NCBI GenBank assembly: GCA_965249185.1
Contig: CBDFLS010000002.1
Span: 930,001-994,000 of the forward strand
Source of the DNA: CBDFLS01 sp965249185
GTDB taxonomy: Bacteria > Chloroflexota > Dehalococcoidia > Lucifugimonadales > Australimonadaceae
DNA: 64,000 nucleotides
Direction of reading: 5' to 3'
Numbering within the stretch: position 1 is the stretch's first letter; the number at the start of each line of letters is the position of its first letter. The notes below the pieces were generated by a model. The model searched no databases, had not been told where the DNA came from, and saw nothing but the letters and a program-made list of their open reading frames with translations. Both the position numbers and the translations under genes were made by a program. This document shows, piece by piece, positions 17,282-24,095 of the stretch.

Positions 17282-17536
17282 ATGGCCCATAAAGCCGTCG
17301 CCTGCCCCAAGGGACACGTAAAAGCTACTCGCCACGAGCAGTTCCTTTGCCACGGCCACCGCTTCGCTACGAAGGCCCACGCGCTCCATGAGCTTCCAGG
17401 GGCCGCGCGTAAGCTGGCAGGGGCGCTGCCCCACGTTAAGGCCGTGAAACGGGCCGCACGGCGCGTTCCCAAGCCGGTACGGGATCGCGTGACGAAGCAA
17501 GTCGGAAAACAATTCCACGTGGAGGCACAGCTATGA
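17282..17536 (+). CDS. Small basic viral protein with His/Cys cluster (84 aa)
   Basis: An 84-residue strongly basic protein. The first third has CPKGHVKATRHEQFLCHGH, a possible zinc site; the rest is a Lys/Arg-rich amphipathic helix (KAVKRAARRVPKPVRDRVTK). It could be a DNA-condensing or internal virion protein. No good ribosome-binding site is visible before ATG 17282, but its stop overlaps the next start (ATGA), which supports it being expressed. Confidence 0.55.
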   Translation: MAHKAVACPKGHVKATRHEQFLCHGHRFATKAHALHELPGAARKLAGALPHVKAVKRAARRVPKPVRDRVTKQVGKQFHVEAQL

Positions 17537-17739
17537 ATGAGGCATTCCAGAGGCTAGAGCGGGAAGTGAAACGGGAGCTGGGCGAGCTGGGCGAGCAGCT
17601 AGAGGCGGCCCGGCGCAACGGCTGGGATGTCGCCCGCACAACCTCGGCCTTCGGCTCCTACAAGCGGCAGGTACAGCTCGCCGCCGCACGCTTCTCCAAG
17701 GCGTTGAAGGCGGAGATCGACGCCGCACTATACGGCTAG
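17533..17739 (+). CDS. Small helical viral protein (68 aa)
   Basis: A 68-residue, almost wholly alpha-helical protein (FQRLEREVKRELGELGEQLE suggests a coiled coil). It starts within the stop of the preceding gene (ATGA) and ends 3 bp before the next start. Function unknown; scaffold-like or DNA-associated roles are possible. Confidence 0.55.
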   Translation: MNEAFQRLEREVKRELGELGEQLEAARRNGWDVARTTSAFGSYKRQVQLAAARFSKALKAEIDAALYG

Positions 17740-17742
17740 CCC

Positions 17743-18360
17743 ATGGCAGACAGCAACGGTCGCGTGGAGTGGGCGGACCTGGACGGGGCTGCCGAGGCAC
17801 CGCCGGTCCCTCCGCGCTCGGCCTCGACAGAGCGCGAGCCGGCGACGGCCTTTACCCTGGACATAAACCGTCTAGCGGATCGTCTCGCGGAGATAATGGC
17901 AAGCCTTGTCACCCTGGCCCCCAACCTGGGCGGCAAGGCCCAGGAGCTACTGGCGAAGGCCAAGATGCTGCCAGAGGCCACCACGCAGCCCGGCGATCCG
18001 CCGCCGAGCCAGGAGGCTACTACGGGGAGCGGCGCTACACCGGATACCGCGCTCCGAGCCCTGCATGACCTGGCGCAGTACGCCGCCCAATCGCTCCCAC
18101 AGCTCACCGCCGGCCAGCTCACGGACTTGGCGGACCAGTGGGCGCCAGTCGCCGCCAATGCCCTGCGCTCCCAAGTAGAGCAGCGCGGAGCCCAGGCTAA
18201 GACGCTGGCCCAGCTCTCGTTCCTGATCCCGATCTACGCCCAGGAGATCAAAGCATTCCTCACCCACCTGCCGGAGCTTGCACAATGGACGCAGCCGGAA
18301 AGCGGATCGTTATCTTCGGTCCCCAAGGATCGGGCAAAACGGTCCTCGCCAAAGAAATAG
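17743..18360 (+). CDS. Viral protein of unknown function upstream of the ATPase (205 aa)
   Basis: A 205-residue protein with an acidic N-terminus, a helical segment (LDINRLADRLAEIMASLVTL), a Pro/Thr-rich linker at about 76-100 and a second helical half ending in basic residues. Its last 76 bp overlap the ATPase gene in another frame. The ATPase start cannot move downstream because the Walker A motif follows at once, so either the overlap is real or this protein ends differently. No family recognised. Confidence 0.55.
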   Translation: MADSNGRVEWADLDGAAEAPPVPPRSASTEREPATAFTLDINRLADRLAEIMASLVTLAPNLGGKAQELLAKAKMLPEATTQPGDPPPSQEATTGSGATPDTALRALHDLAQYAAQSLPQLTAGQLTDLADQWAPVAANALRSQVEQRGAQAKTLAQLSFLIPIYAQEIKAFLTHLPELAQWTQPESGSLSSVPKDRAKRSSPKK

Positions 18361-18908
18361 CCCGCCAGTTCCCCATGGCGGTGATCGTGGACCCGCTGCG
18401 CGAGTGGGACGATCTCGGCGGGCCGGGCCGGTCCATCATCACGCCCGCGCACCGCAATTACCCGGAGAGCGCCGCCGACGCCGACAAAATCCTCCGTACG
18501 CTCGTGCTCAAAACGCCCCAGGTCCGCAAAGTGGACCTCTGGCTGCTCGACGAGGCCAACCGCTACTGCCCCCACGGAAAGCCGATGCCCAGGACGATTG
18601 ATTGGCTCAATGACACGATCCGCCACCTAGAGCCGGACCCCTCCGTGGCCGGCCTCTCCAAGAAAAACGGCATGGCCTGGCTGCTGATCGCCCGGCGCCC
18701 CGTCCAGCTCGCGGTTCACCTGGTAGAGCTGGCCCATATCGTGATCTTCTTTCGACTCACCGGGCGGAACGATCTCCGCTACGCCGACGACCTCCACGAC
18801 GGCCTTGGCGACCGTATCCGAACACTCGGCCACCACGAATTCATTGTCAGAGACGCCCACGGCAACATCGAGCAGTACCCGAAGCTCGACATCACTACGA
18901 CCCCTTGA
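18285..18908 (+). CDS. HerA/FtsK/A32-type packaging ATPase
   Basis: A 207-residue ATPase. Walker A GPQGSGKT is at residues 12-19, Walker B WLLDEAN at 86-92, and a sensor-like LLIARRPVQ at 133-141, followed by ELAHIVIFFRLTGRND. The last block corresponds to the post-Walker motif of A32/P9-like genome-packaging ATPases, where a conserved Arg/Gln segment precedes a hydrophobic strand. The size (about 200 residues) is that of the virion packaging ATPases of tailless membrane viruses, much shorter than conjugative TraD/VirB4 or FtsK. It sits directly before the candidate structural genes, the usual order in such viruses. Confidence 0.8.
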   Translation: MDAAGKRIVIFGPQGSGKTVLAKEIARQFPMAVIVDPLREWDDLGGPGRSIITPAHRNYPESAADADKILRTLVLKTPQVRKVDLWLLDEANRYCPHGKPMPRTIDWLNDTIRHLEPDPSVAGLSKKNGMAWLLIARRPVQLAVHLVELAHIVIFFRLTGRNDLRYADDLHDGLGDRIRTLGHHEFIVRDAHGNIEQYPKLDITTTP

Positions 18909-18941
18909 CTTTCCTCGCCCCGCCATGCGTACCCTTGTGCT

Positions 18942-19022
18942 AATGCGGGGGAACGCGTCTAGTGCTGCGTCCCCCGCATTACTATGTAGCGTTCCCCCGC
19001 TAAAGCTAAAAAGGGGGTACGC
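18942..19022 (+). promoter_or_regulatory. Two hairpins between the ATPase and the structural genes
   Basis: AATGCGGGGGA (18942-18952) pairs perfectly with TCCCCCGCATT (18970-18980). A second stem, GCGTTCCCCC with GGGGGTACGC, ends at the ATG at 19023. A TTGACT element at 18905 and TACCCT at 18930 (19-nt gap) could be a weak promoter. The segment probably controls expression of the downstream module. Confidence 0.5.
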
Positions 19023-19277
19023 ATGGGCGCAACTGGTTCCGGTACTCACGTCGATCTTCCACCTTCCCTCGCACGGGTGAAGGGCTCCGCCTGGGCGTCC
19101 CTGGCCGGCATCGCCGGCGGGCTGGCCGTCGTCCTCGGCATCCGCATCTTCGGGCCGCAGCTCGGCCCGGTGCTCGGCGGCTCGATCGCCGGCGCGATCC
19201 TCGGCGGAGACACGGGCCGCATCGTCGCGGTCAACGGAGCGATGGACTCCGTTTTGGTAAACGCCCTCAGCGCCTAG
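19023..19277 (+). CDS. Small Gly/Ala-rich viral membrane protein (84 aa)
   Basis: An 84-residue protein. A polar N-terminus is followed by two hydrophobic glycine-rich segments (SLAGIAGGLAVVLGIRIFG and LGPVLGGSIAGAILGG). It looks like a virion membrane protein, as expected for a virus with an internal lipid membrane. The start ATG lies at the base of the preceding hairpin. Family not recognised. Confidence 0.6.
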   Translation: MGATGSGTHVDLPPSLARVKGSAWASLAGIAGGLAVVLGIRIFGPQLGPVLGGSIAGAILGGDTGRIVAVNGAMDSVLVNALSA

Positions 19278-19329
19278 CGCCTGACGGCCAGAGGCAACAC
19301 GTCTAAAACACACAAACGGAGCTAACGAA

Positions 19330-19893
19330 ATGAGCCCACTCCTGACAGCCCTCGGTATCAACGGCGGACCCGGCATCTTCGGCGGCCTGGGCAAGCCCAA
19401 GGGCGACGGCCTGCCCCCCGGCTTCCCCCAGACCATCCGGGCGGCGGACCTCATGGACACGACCACGCCCACGGATATCACCCTGGTCAACGGTAGCTTC
19501 GTGCAGCTCGGAAACGGCTTCACCGTTCCGGCGCAGCGGGCCTATCGTTGGGGCTACGGCACCGCCGCCTTGCCCGCCAACCAGGGCTACATCTTCGTCT
19601 CGATCATCGACGACACCGCCGGAGACGCGACCCAGGAGGACGGCACACTCCGCATCCTCGTCTCCGACGCCAACGGGCTTAGCCGCCGGGTGGTCGCCGA
19701 GTACGAGACGGAGGAGCTCGACGGAGCGGCCCAGGACAAGCAGCTCAGGATCGCCCTGCCGGAGCAGGGGCCGCTCGCCCGCGAGGACGACTTGCTCCTG
19801 ATCGAGCTGCGAGCCCGCGCCGTCGATATCGTGCAGCCGGACTTCTCGACGGTCCGGCTCCCCGTCACCCTCTATCAGCCCGTAGGCCGGTAG
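19330..19893 (+). CDS. Candidate small major capsid protein (187 aa, beta-rich)
   Basis: A 187-residue protein. After a Gly/Pro-rich N-terminal arm (GGPGIFGGLGKPKGDGLPPG) the rest predicts mainly beta strands (ITLVNGSFVQLG, FTVPAQRAYRWGYGTA, GYIFVSIIDD, GTLRILVSDA, DLLLIELRARAVDIV). The size and strand pattern suit a single jelly-roll capsid protein like the small major capsid protein of P23-77-type viruses. It lies two genes after the ATPase, the expected place. This is inference from composition and context, not from a recognised motif. Confidence 0.55.
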   Translation: MSPLLTALGINGGPGIFGGLGKPKGDGLPPGFPQTIRAADLMDTTTPTDITLVNGSFVQLGNGFTVPAQRAYRWGYGTAALPANQGYIFVSIIDDTAGDATQEDGTLRILVSDANGLSRRVVAEYETEELDGAAQDKQLRIALPEQGPLAREDDLLLIELRARAVDIVQPDFSTVRLPVTLYQPVGR

Positions 19894-19956
19894 CCCAGGG
19901 CCGACTATCCCCCGGTAGGGAAACATCCTGCCGGGGGATCGAAGGGGGATCACGCT

Positions 19957-20364
19957 ATGCACGACGCCCGAATGGGGCCGATCGGAACCTCTCGCAAGGA
20001 ACGCATCGCCACGGGCGAGAGCGTCCCGGCCAGGGGCTTCCTCGGCGTTCTCGCAGCCGGCGCGAGGGAGATCGTACGCCTCGACGTGGGGGCCACGCAG
20101 CGGTTCACGCCCTACGATCACCTGATCATCACCAACAATTCGGACGAACGCATTACGGTCCGGCTCAACGGCGGAGAGCAGATCACGTTCACGGTGCTGG
20201 GCCGCCAGGAGCGCGAGAGCAAGGACAGCAACTTCCATTTCTTCTCCGTCACGAATGACGACGGCGCCAGGGCGACATCCGCCAACGAGATCGAGTTCAT
20301 CGCCCAGCACGTGCTCAAGGAGTCCGGTAGCCTGATCCGCGACCTGATCCGCAAGGTGCGCTGA
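19957..20364 (+). CDS. Second beta-rich virion candidate (135 aa)
   Basis: A 135-residue protein preceded by GAAGGGGGATC. The central part alternates strands (ARGFLGVLAAGAREIVRLDV, YDHLIITNNSDERITVRL, EQITFTVLGRQ, NFHFFSVTNDDG), ending in a helix. This is a compact beta-sandwich profile and could be the partner capsid protein, a minor capsid protein or a penton. Its stop overlaps the next start by one base (TGATG). Confidence 0.5.
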   Translation: MHDARMGPIGTSRKERIATGESVPARGFLGVLAAGAREIVRLDVGATQRFTPYDHLIITNNSDERITVRLNGGEQITFTVLGRQERESKDSNFHFFSVTNDDGARATSANEIEFIAQHVLKESGSLIRDLIRKVR

Positions 20365-21428
20365 TGGCAAACGAAGTGGCCGTAGCCGCCGCGCTCCTCG
20401 GCGGCGCCTATCTCCTCTCCAAGGGCATCGCGGCGCCATCGCCGGCTGTCCCTGCCCTCGGCTCGTCCAGCTCACCGGCGGCGCCCACGCTCCCGGCGTT
20501 TCCCTCTATCGCGCTGAACCTGGCCCCGCCCTCGGTACAGACCTCCGTCACCCTCGCGGACCCAGGGCCATCCGCACCGGCCCAAGGCGCCGGTCCGGGC
20601 CTGGACATGATCGCCCAGGCCATCGCAGCGGCCCAGGCGATCATCACCCAGGCCACGGCTGCGTCACAGGCCATCGTGCCGGCGGTGACGGCGACCGTGG
20701 AGGAAGTCGTGACGGTGGTGACAAAGCCGGTGGATGTAATCGTGCCTCCCGTCGTCGTTCCGCCCGTGACGCCGGAGGCGGGGCCGACCGTCAACCCCGG
20801 AGCCGTCGGCCTAGAAGCCGAATACCGCTCCCGCTTCGCCGGCTCCTCCGCCGGCGCGACGGCCACGCCCCCAGCGGGAGCCGGTGGCCTGGACCTCGGC
20901 GGGCTCGCCGGGCTTGCCGGTGCTGGCCGTCTCGCTGTGAAGCCAACGATCGTTACGGACGTGGTAACGGGGCTGCTGGCGAAGTTCAAGCTAACCGCCG
21001 GAGGCGCGGACCCGTTCGCCGCCGTTACCGGCGCCGTCACACAGGTATTCAACCCCCGCGTACAGGGGCAGGAGGGCTTTGACCTGGCCGGCGGACCGGC
21101 CAAGCCTCGTGGGATCGTTGAATTGGTGAAGGGCGCCGGCTCCGACGTGTTCTCCATGCCCGAGCTGGACGGCCTCTTAAAGCTGCCGGAGATAACCCTT
21201 CCCTCCATCGGCCCCGCCGCTAAAAGCTCTGACGACGGGCGCACAGGCCCCCTCGCAACCTTCAACAAGGCCCTCGCCGTGCCGATAGACGCCGTAGTAA
21301 GCGTAGGCGGGCCATTCAACCCGCTCTGGTGGGCCGCCGAGACAGGGACCGCTATAGGAACGGGGGTCAAAACTGTCAACACCGTACGCTCGTGGATCGA
21401 AAAGGTGGGCTCGTTGTTGCCCTTCTAG
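20364..21428 (+). CDS. Viral Ala/Pro-rich protein with N-terminal membrane segment (354 aa)
   Basis: A 354-residue protein. A hydrophobic N-terminal segment (VAVAAALLGGAYLLSKGIAA) is followed by long Pro/Ala/Ser/Val low-complexity sequence to about residue 190, and by a more ordered C-terminus containing KPTIVTDVVTGLLAKFKL and WWAAETGTAIGTGV. This resembles a membrane-anchored virion protein with an extended linker. It is probably translationally coupled to the preceding gene. No family is recognised. Confidence 0.55.
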   Translation: MANEVAVAAALLGGAYLLSKGIAAPSPAVPALGSSSSPAAPTLPAFPSIALNLAPPSVQTSVTLADPGPSAPAQGAGPGLDMIAQAIAAAQAIITQATAASQAIVPAVTATVEEVVTVVTKPVDVIVPPVVVPPVTPEAGPTVNPGAVGLEAEYRSRFAGSSAGATATPPAGAGGLDLGGLAGLAGAGRLAVKPTIVTDVVTGLLAKFKLTAGGADPFAAVTGAVTQVFNPRVQGQEGFDLAGGPAKPRGIVELVKGAGSDVFSMPELDGLLKLPEITLPSIGPAAKSSDDGRTGPLATFNKALAVPIDAVVSVGGPFNPLWWAAETGTAIGTGVKTVNTVRSWIEKVGSLLPF

Positions 21429-21435
21429 GAGCACC

Positions 21436-22365
21436 ATGTCAATCGGCAAAGGCTCTACTCTCGCCGGCTCGTTCCTCAAAAAGACCGGCGACACGCTCAC
21501 CGGAAACCTGGTCGTTGACCCGGCGGTGACGATCGACGGCGAGGACATAAGCGTAGCTATCGCGGCGCTACTGGCCTTGTCGGGCGGCGAGTTGTCGGGC
21601 GACCTGGCGATTGCCGACGGCGCGGGGTTCGTCGTTGGCGCAGCGGCAGGGGCCCGGCTGACCATCGATGCCATCATAGCCGAGCTACAGCAGCTTGGTA
21701 CAGGCTCGCCGGACACAACGCAGATACTTGGACGCTTCGGAGCCAACAGCAACCCGTTTACCACCTTTAACGTTCGGTCCCGTGGTGCCACCGTCGGGGC
21801 TCAGGGCATCGCCCTTGATAACGATCAAGTGTATGCGGTGGAGGCGCGACCCTCGGACGGGGCCACCTTCCTACGAGCGGCGGTCCATCAGGTAGAAGTC
21901 GACGATGCAGCCCCTGCCGTTGGCAACGTAGGCATGGCCTACGTCTGGCGGTCCATGAACGGTGTCGATGCGCTCACGGAGCGGATGCGGCTCTCGGCGG
22001 CGGGCAACCTCACCCTCGGATCGGTCCAGGTCGCCAGGATCGCCACGGGCAGCTACACCGGCGACGGCGCTACGAGCCTGGGAGTCACCGGCATCGGCTT
22101 CACTCCCCGGTACGTCCGCATCTGGGACCAGGAGACTTCCAATTCCCAGGAAATGAACCCCGTCGAGACGACAACTGAGATGATCGACGACAACGCCAAC
22201 GGCCTGGTGTTCAAGGCGAACGAGAGCGCCACGGCCCCGGAGGACCGCTCCGAGGTAAACGCCATTATCTCCCTCGACGCGGACGGCTTCACGGTGGACG
22301 ACGCCGGGGTTAACGACCATCCCAACAAGTCGGCCGCAGTCTATAATTTCCTGGCGATGGGATAA
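21436..22365 (+). CDS. Fibre/spike-like viral protein (309 aa)
   Basis: A 309-residue protein. The N-terminus has FLKKTGDTLTGNLVV, the repeat motif found at the start of many phage tail-fibre and receptor-binding shafts (LxxTGGTLTGxL). A second related unit follows (ALSGGELSGDLAI). The middle and C-terminus are beta-rich with a GDGATSLGVTGIGFTPRYVR block, typical of fibre heads. In a virus without tail genes this would be a vertex spike. It follows the preceding gene by 7 bp and precedes the next by 3 bp. Confidence 0.65.
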   Translation: MSIGKGSTLAGSFLKKTGDTLTGNLVVDPAVTIDGEDISVAIAALLALSGGELSGDLAIADGAGFVVGAAAGARLTIDAIIAELQQLGTGSPDTTQILGRFGANSNPFTTFNVRSRGATVGAQGIALDNDQVYAVEARPSDGATFLRAAVHQVEVDDAAPAVGNVGMAYVWRSMNGVDALTERMRLSAAGNLTLGSVQVARIATGSYTGDGATSLGVTGIGFTPRYVRIWDQETSNSQEMNPVETTTEMIDDNANGLVFKANESATAPEDRSEVNAIISLDADGFTVDDAGVNDHPNKSAAVYNFLAMG

Positions 22366-22368
22366 GCC

Positions 22369-22788
22369 ATGGCAACACCGCAGCAGGTAGCAGCCTATAA
22401 ACAGGAGAGGGATACGCCCCCGGAGTGGGCGTGGATCGACAGCGCCGGCCAGGTCCAGGCGGTCTACACGGGATGCCGCTACGCCGGCACCGTATGGCCC
22501 GCCATGGGCTTTACGGAGGTCCGGGTGAGCCCCCAAATACGCGGCCAGGTAAGCCGTGACCACAAGCTCACGCGGGCGACGGTCATGGTGCCCCAGGAGC
22601 CGCCGGAGGACGGCGCAGAGCCCCCTATCGTGCTAGAGGACCGGGCCACGGCCTACAAGCCATCCGTCAACCCCGTCCAGCCGGCGCCGTCACCCGATCC
22701 GCAGGCCCAGGTCAAGGCGGACCTCGCCGCCGCCCCGACCTCGGACGCCAAGCTCGCGCTCCTTATCTCGCACTTGGGATTGGAGTAG
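22369..22788 (+). CDS. Viral protein of unknown function (139 aa)
   Basis: A 139-residue protein starting three bases after the fibre-like gene. The first 75 residues look globular (EWAWIDSAGQVQAVYTGCRY, RGQVSRDHKLTRATVMVPQ), the next part is Pro-rich, and the last 25 residues form a helix (SDAKLALLISHLGLE). It may be a fibre-associated or vertex protein by position. I do not recognise it. Confidence 0.55.
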   Translation: MATPQQVAAYKQERDTPPEWAWIDSAGQVQAVYTGCRYAGTVWPAMGFTEVRVSPQIRGQVSRDHKLTRATVMVPQEPPEDGAEPPIVLEDRATAYKPSVNPVQPAPSPDPQAQVKADLAAAPTSDAKLALLISHLGLE

Positions 22789-22790
22789 CC

Positions 22791-22940
22791 ATGGACGATA
22801 AGTGGCACAAAGTCTTACACGAGCAGCAGGCCAAGGACTTGGAGGCGATCAAGAAGCGCCAGCTCGTGATTATCATCGCCATAGCCGCCTCCATCGGAGC
22901 CCCCTTCGCCGAGCAGCTCTTGAAGCTACAGGGGGCCTAG
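22791..22940 (+). CDS. Short single-span viral membrane protein (49 aa)
   Basis: A 49-residue ORF from ATG 22791, two bases after the preceding stop. A charged N-terminal helix (KVLHEQQAKDLEAIKKRQ) is followed by one membrane segment (LVIIIAIAASIGAPFA). The size and layout are typical of minor virion membrane proteins or of a holin-like protein. Confidence 0.5.
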   Translation: MDDKWHKVLHEQQAKDLEAIKKRQLVIIIAIAASIGAPFAEQLLKLQGA

Positions 22941-22943
22941 CCC

Positions 22944-23114
22944 GTGGATATAACGCTCCCCAAGCTCGTCAACCGTACGGCTATGTTCCTGGCCGGCGCC
23001 GCCGCCAAGTCGGGCCTTAAGCTGCTGCTGGGCGCCGCCGGCGTCCAAGTGGCGAAGAAGCCGGCCCGCCGCGCATTCAGGACCGCCAAACGTCGCTCCC
23101 GGAGTGTCTTTTAG
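22944..23114 (+). CDS. Short basic viral protein (56 aa)
   Basis: A 56-residue ORF starting with GTG three bases after the preceding stop. A hydrophobic Ala/Leu-rich half (TAMFLAGAAAKSGLKLLLGA) is followed by a strongly basic tail (KKPARRAFRTAKRRSRS). It may bind membrane and nucleic acid. It is the last gene of the provirus. Confidence 0.5.
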   Translation: MDITLPKLVNRTAMFLAGAAAKSGLKLLLGAAGVQVAKKPARRAFRTAKRRSRSVF

Positions 23115-23117
23115 CCA

Positions 23118-23147
23118 TTGACAGCCCCCCATGGACCGGCGTACGCT
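23118..23147 (+). promoter_or_regulatory. Outward-facing promoter at the right end of the provirus
   Basis: TTGACA at 23118-23123 is followed after 18 nt by TACGCT at 23142-23147, reading toward trkA. No viral gene lies further right, so the likely target is trkA, cut off from its operon promoter by the integration. Confidence 0.45.
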
Positions 23148-23153
23148 CACCGC

Positions 23154-23239
23154 GTGACGCTAGGTATCATGGACACTCGCCCCACCGCTCTGCTACCCTC
23201 TGAGACGCCTCCACGGGCCGGCTCGCTGCCTAGCGTCAC
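23154..23239. repeat. Inverted repeat near attR
   Basis: GTGACGCTAGG (23154-23164) and CCTAGCGTCAC (23229-23239) are perfect inverted copies 64 bp apart, within 165 bp of the attachment site. They could be arm-type binding sites for integrase or excisionase. The rest of 23115-23316 shows no gene. Confidence 0.55.
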
Positions 23240-23316
23240 AACTACAAGCGACCGTGTTCCGTGGGGGCCTCTTTTGTTCGTGGGGGTTAGAATGGCACCC
23301 ATCTCACGTACCGTTG

Positions 23317-23340
23317 CAGGAGGGGGTGAGAATTGGTTAA
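23317..23340. repeat. attR, 24-bp integration repeat before trkA
   Basis: An exact copy of the 24 bases at 13858-13881, ending 20 bp before the trkA start. Removing 13882-23340 would restore trkH, its stop and a closely spaced trkA. Confidence 0.92.
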
Positions 23341-23360
23341 TAGAGAGCGAGGAGACGTCT

Positions 23361-24023
23361 ATGGCGCATGAAATAGCGGTCATTGGAATGGGACGGTTCG
23401 GGTACAGCATCGCCTGTGAGCTATACCGGGTCGGCCACGATGTGCTGGCCTTGGACCAGAGCGAGCAGGTCATCCAGTCGCTGATGGGCCAGGTGACCTA
23501 CGCCGTAACGGGCGACGCCACCTCCGCCGAGCTGCTGGAGGAGCTGGGCATCACCCACTTCGACTCCGCTGTGGTGGCCATCGGGACGGACGTGCAGTCC
23601 AGCATCCTGGCCACGGTGCTGCTGAAGCAGCAGTTCCGGATTCCGAAGGTGGTGGCCCGGGCGACTAACGACCTCCACGGTAGGACGCTGACGGCCGTGG
23701 GCGCCGACCGGGTAGTCTATCCGGAGCAGGAGACGGGGGTGCGGACGGCCCACAGCCTCTTTCAGAGCGAGGTGCTGGAGTACATGGAGCTCACCGACGA
23801 CTTCGGCTTCAGCAAGATCAGCGTGTCGTCGCACACGGCGGGTCAGACGCTGGTGCAGGCGGGGTTCACCACCGTCCCGGACAAAGACGCCGCGACGGTA
23901 GTGGCCATCAAACGCGGCCGGGACCCCATTCTGATGCCTTCGCAGGATGAGAAGCTGCGGGAGGGCGACGTGCTGGTGGTTGCGGGCCGGGAGAAGGTGC
24001 TGGAGAAGGTGCGCCCCGATTAA
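23361..24023 (+). CDS. trkA: Potassium uptake regulatory protein TrkA/KtrA
   Basis: A 220-residue RCK protein that binds NAD(H)/nucleotides and gates TrkH. The Rossmann motif VIGMGRFGYSIACEL is at residues 7-21, with an acidic end of strand 2 (VLALDQSE) and TGDATSAELLEELG. The C-terminal TrkA_C region follows (ISVSSHTAGQTLVQAGF, DEKLREGDVLVVAGREKVL). The start ATG at 23361 has GAGGAG upstream; the open frame before it is viral DNA. The gene is orphaned from trkH by the provirus. Confidence 0.93.
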   Translation: MAHEIAVIGMGRFGYSIACELYRVGHDVLALDQSEQVIQSLMGQVTYAVTGDATSAELLEELGITHFDSAVVAIGTDVQSSILATVLLKQQFRIPKVVARATNDLHGRTLTAVGADRVVYPEQETGVRTAHSLFQSEVLEYMELTDDFGFSKISVSSHTAGQTLVQAGFTTVPDKDAATVVAIKRGRDPILMPSQDEKLREGDVLVVAGREKVLEKVRPD

Positions 24024-24095
24024 GCGGCCCTCGGGGACGCTTATGGACGGCACGCGGGTGCCGGCGTCCGTCAGCCCCGGGAGCGAGGAGCGGTT

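Larger units (their letters stand above)
13858..23340 (+). mobile_element. Integrated provirus of a putative tailless icosahedral virus (about 9.5 kb)
   Basis: The element is delimited by perfect 24-bp direct repeats and inserted at the end of trkH, separating it from trkA. All genes point rightward. The left module holds zinc-finger proteins, a tyrosine integrase, a DNA methylase-like protein and a serine recombinase, chained by ATGA overlaps. The right module holds an A32/HerA-type ATPase followed by a short membrane protein, two beta-rich proteins, a low-complexity protein, a fibre-like protein and short membrane/basic proteins. No terminase, portal, tail or plasmid Rep gene is present. 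Packaging-type ATPase next to beta-rich proteins in a genome near 10 kb matches tailless membrane viruses (PRD1/PM2 or P23-77-like). This assignment is inference. Confidence 0.78.

Noticed and set aside
13858..23340. Interpretation as a conjugative or mobilisable plasmid-like element
   Set aside because: No relaxase, type IV secretion or Rep gene is seen, and a fibre-like protein and beta-rich proteins follow the ATPase; a viral origin fits better, although not proven.
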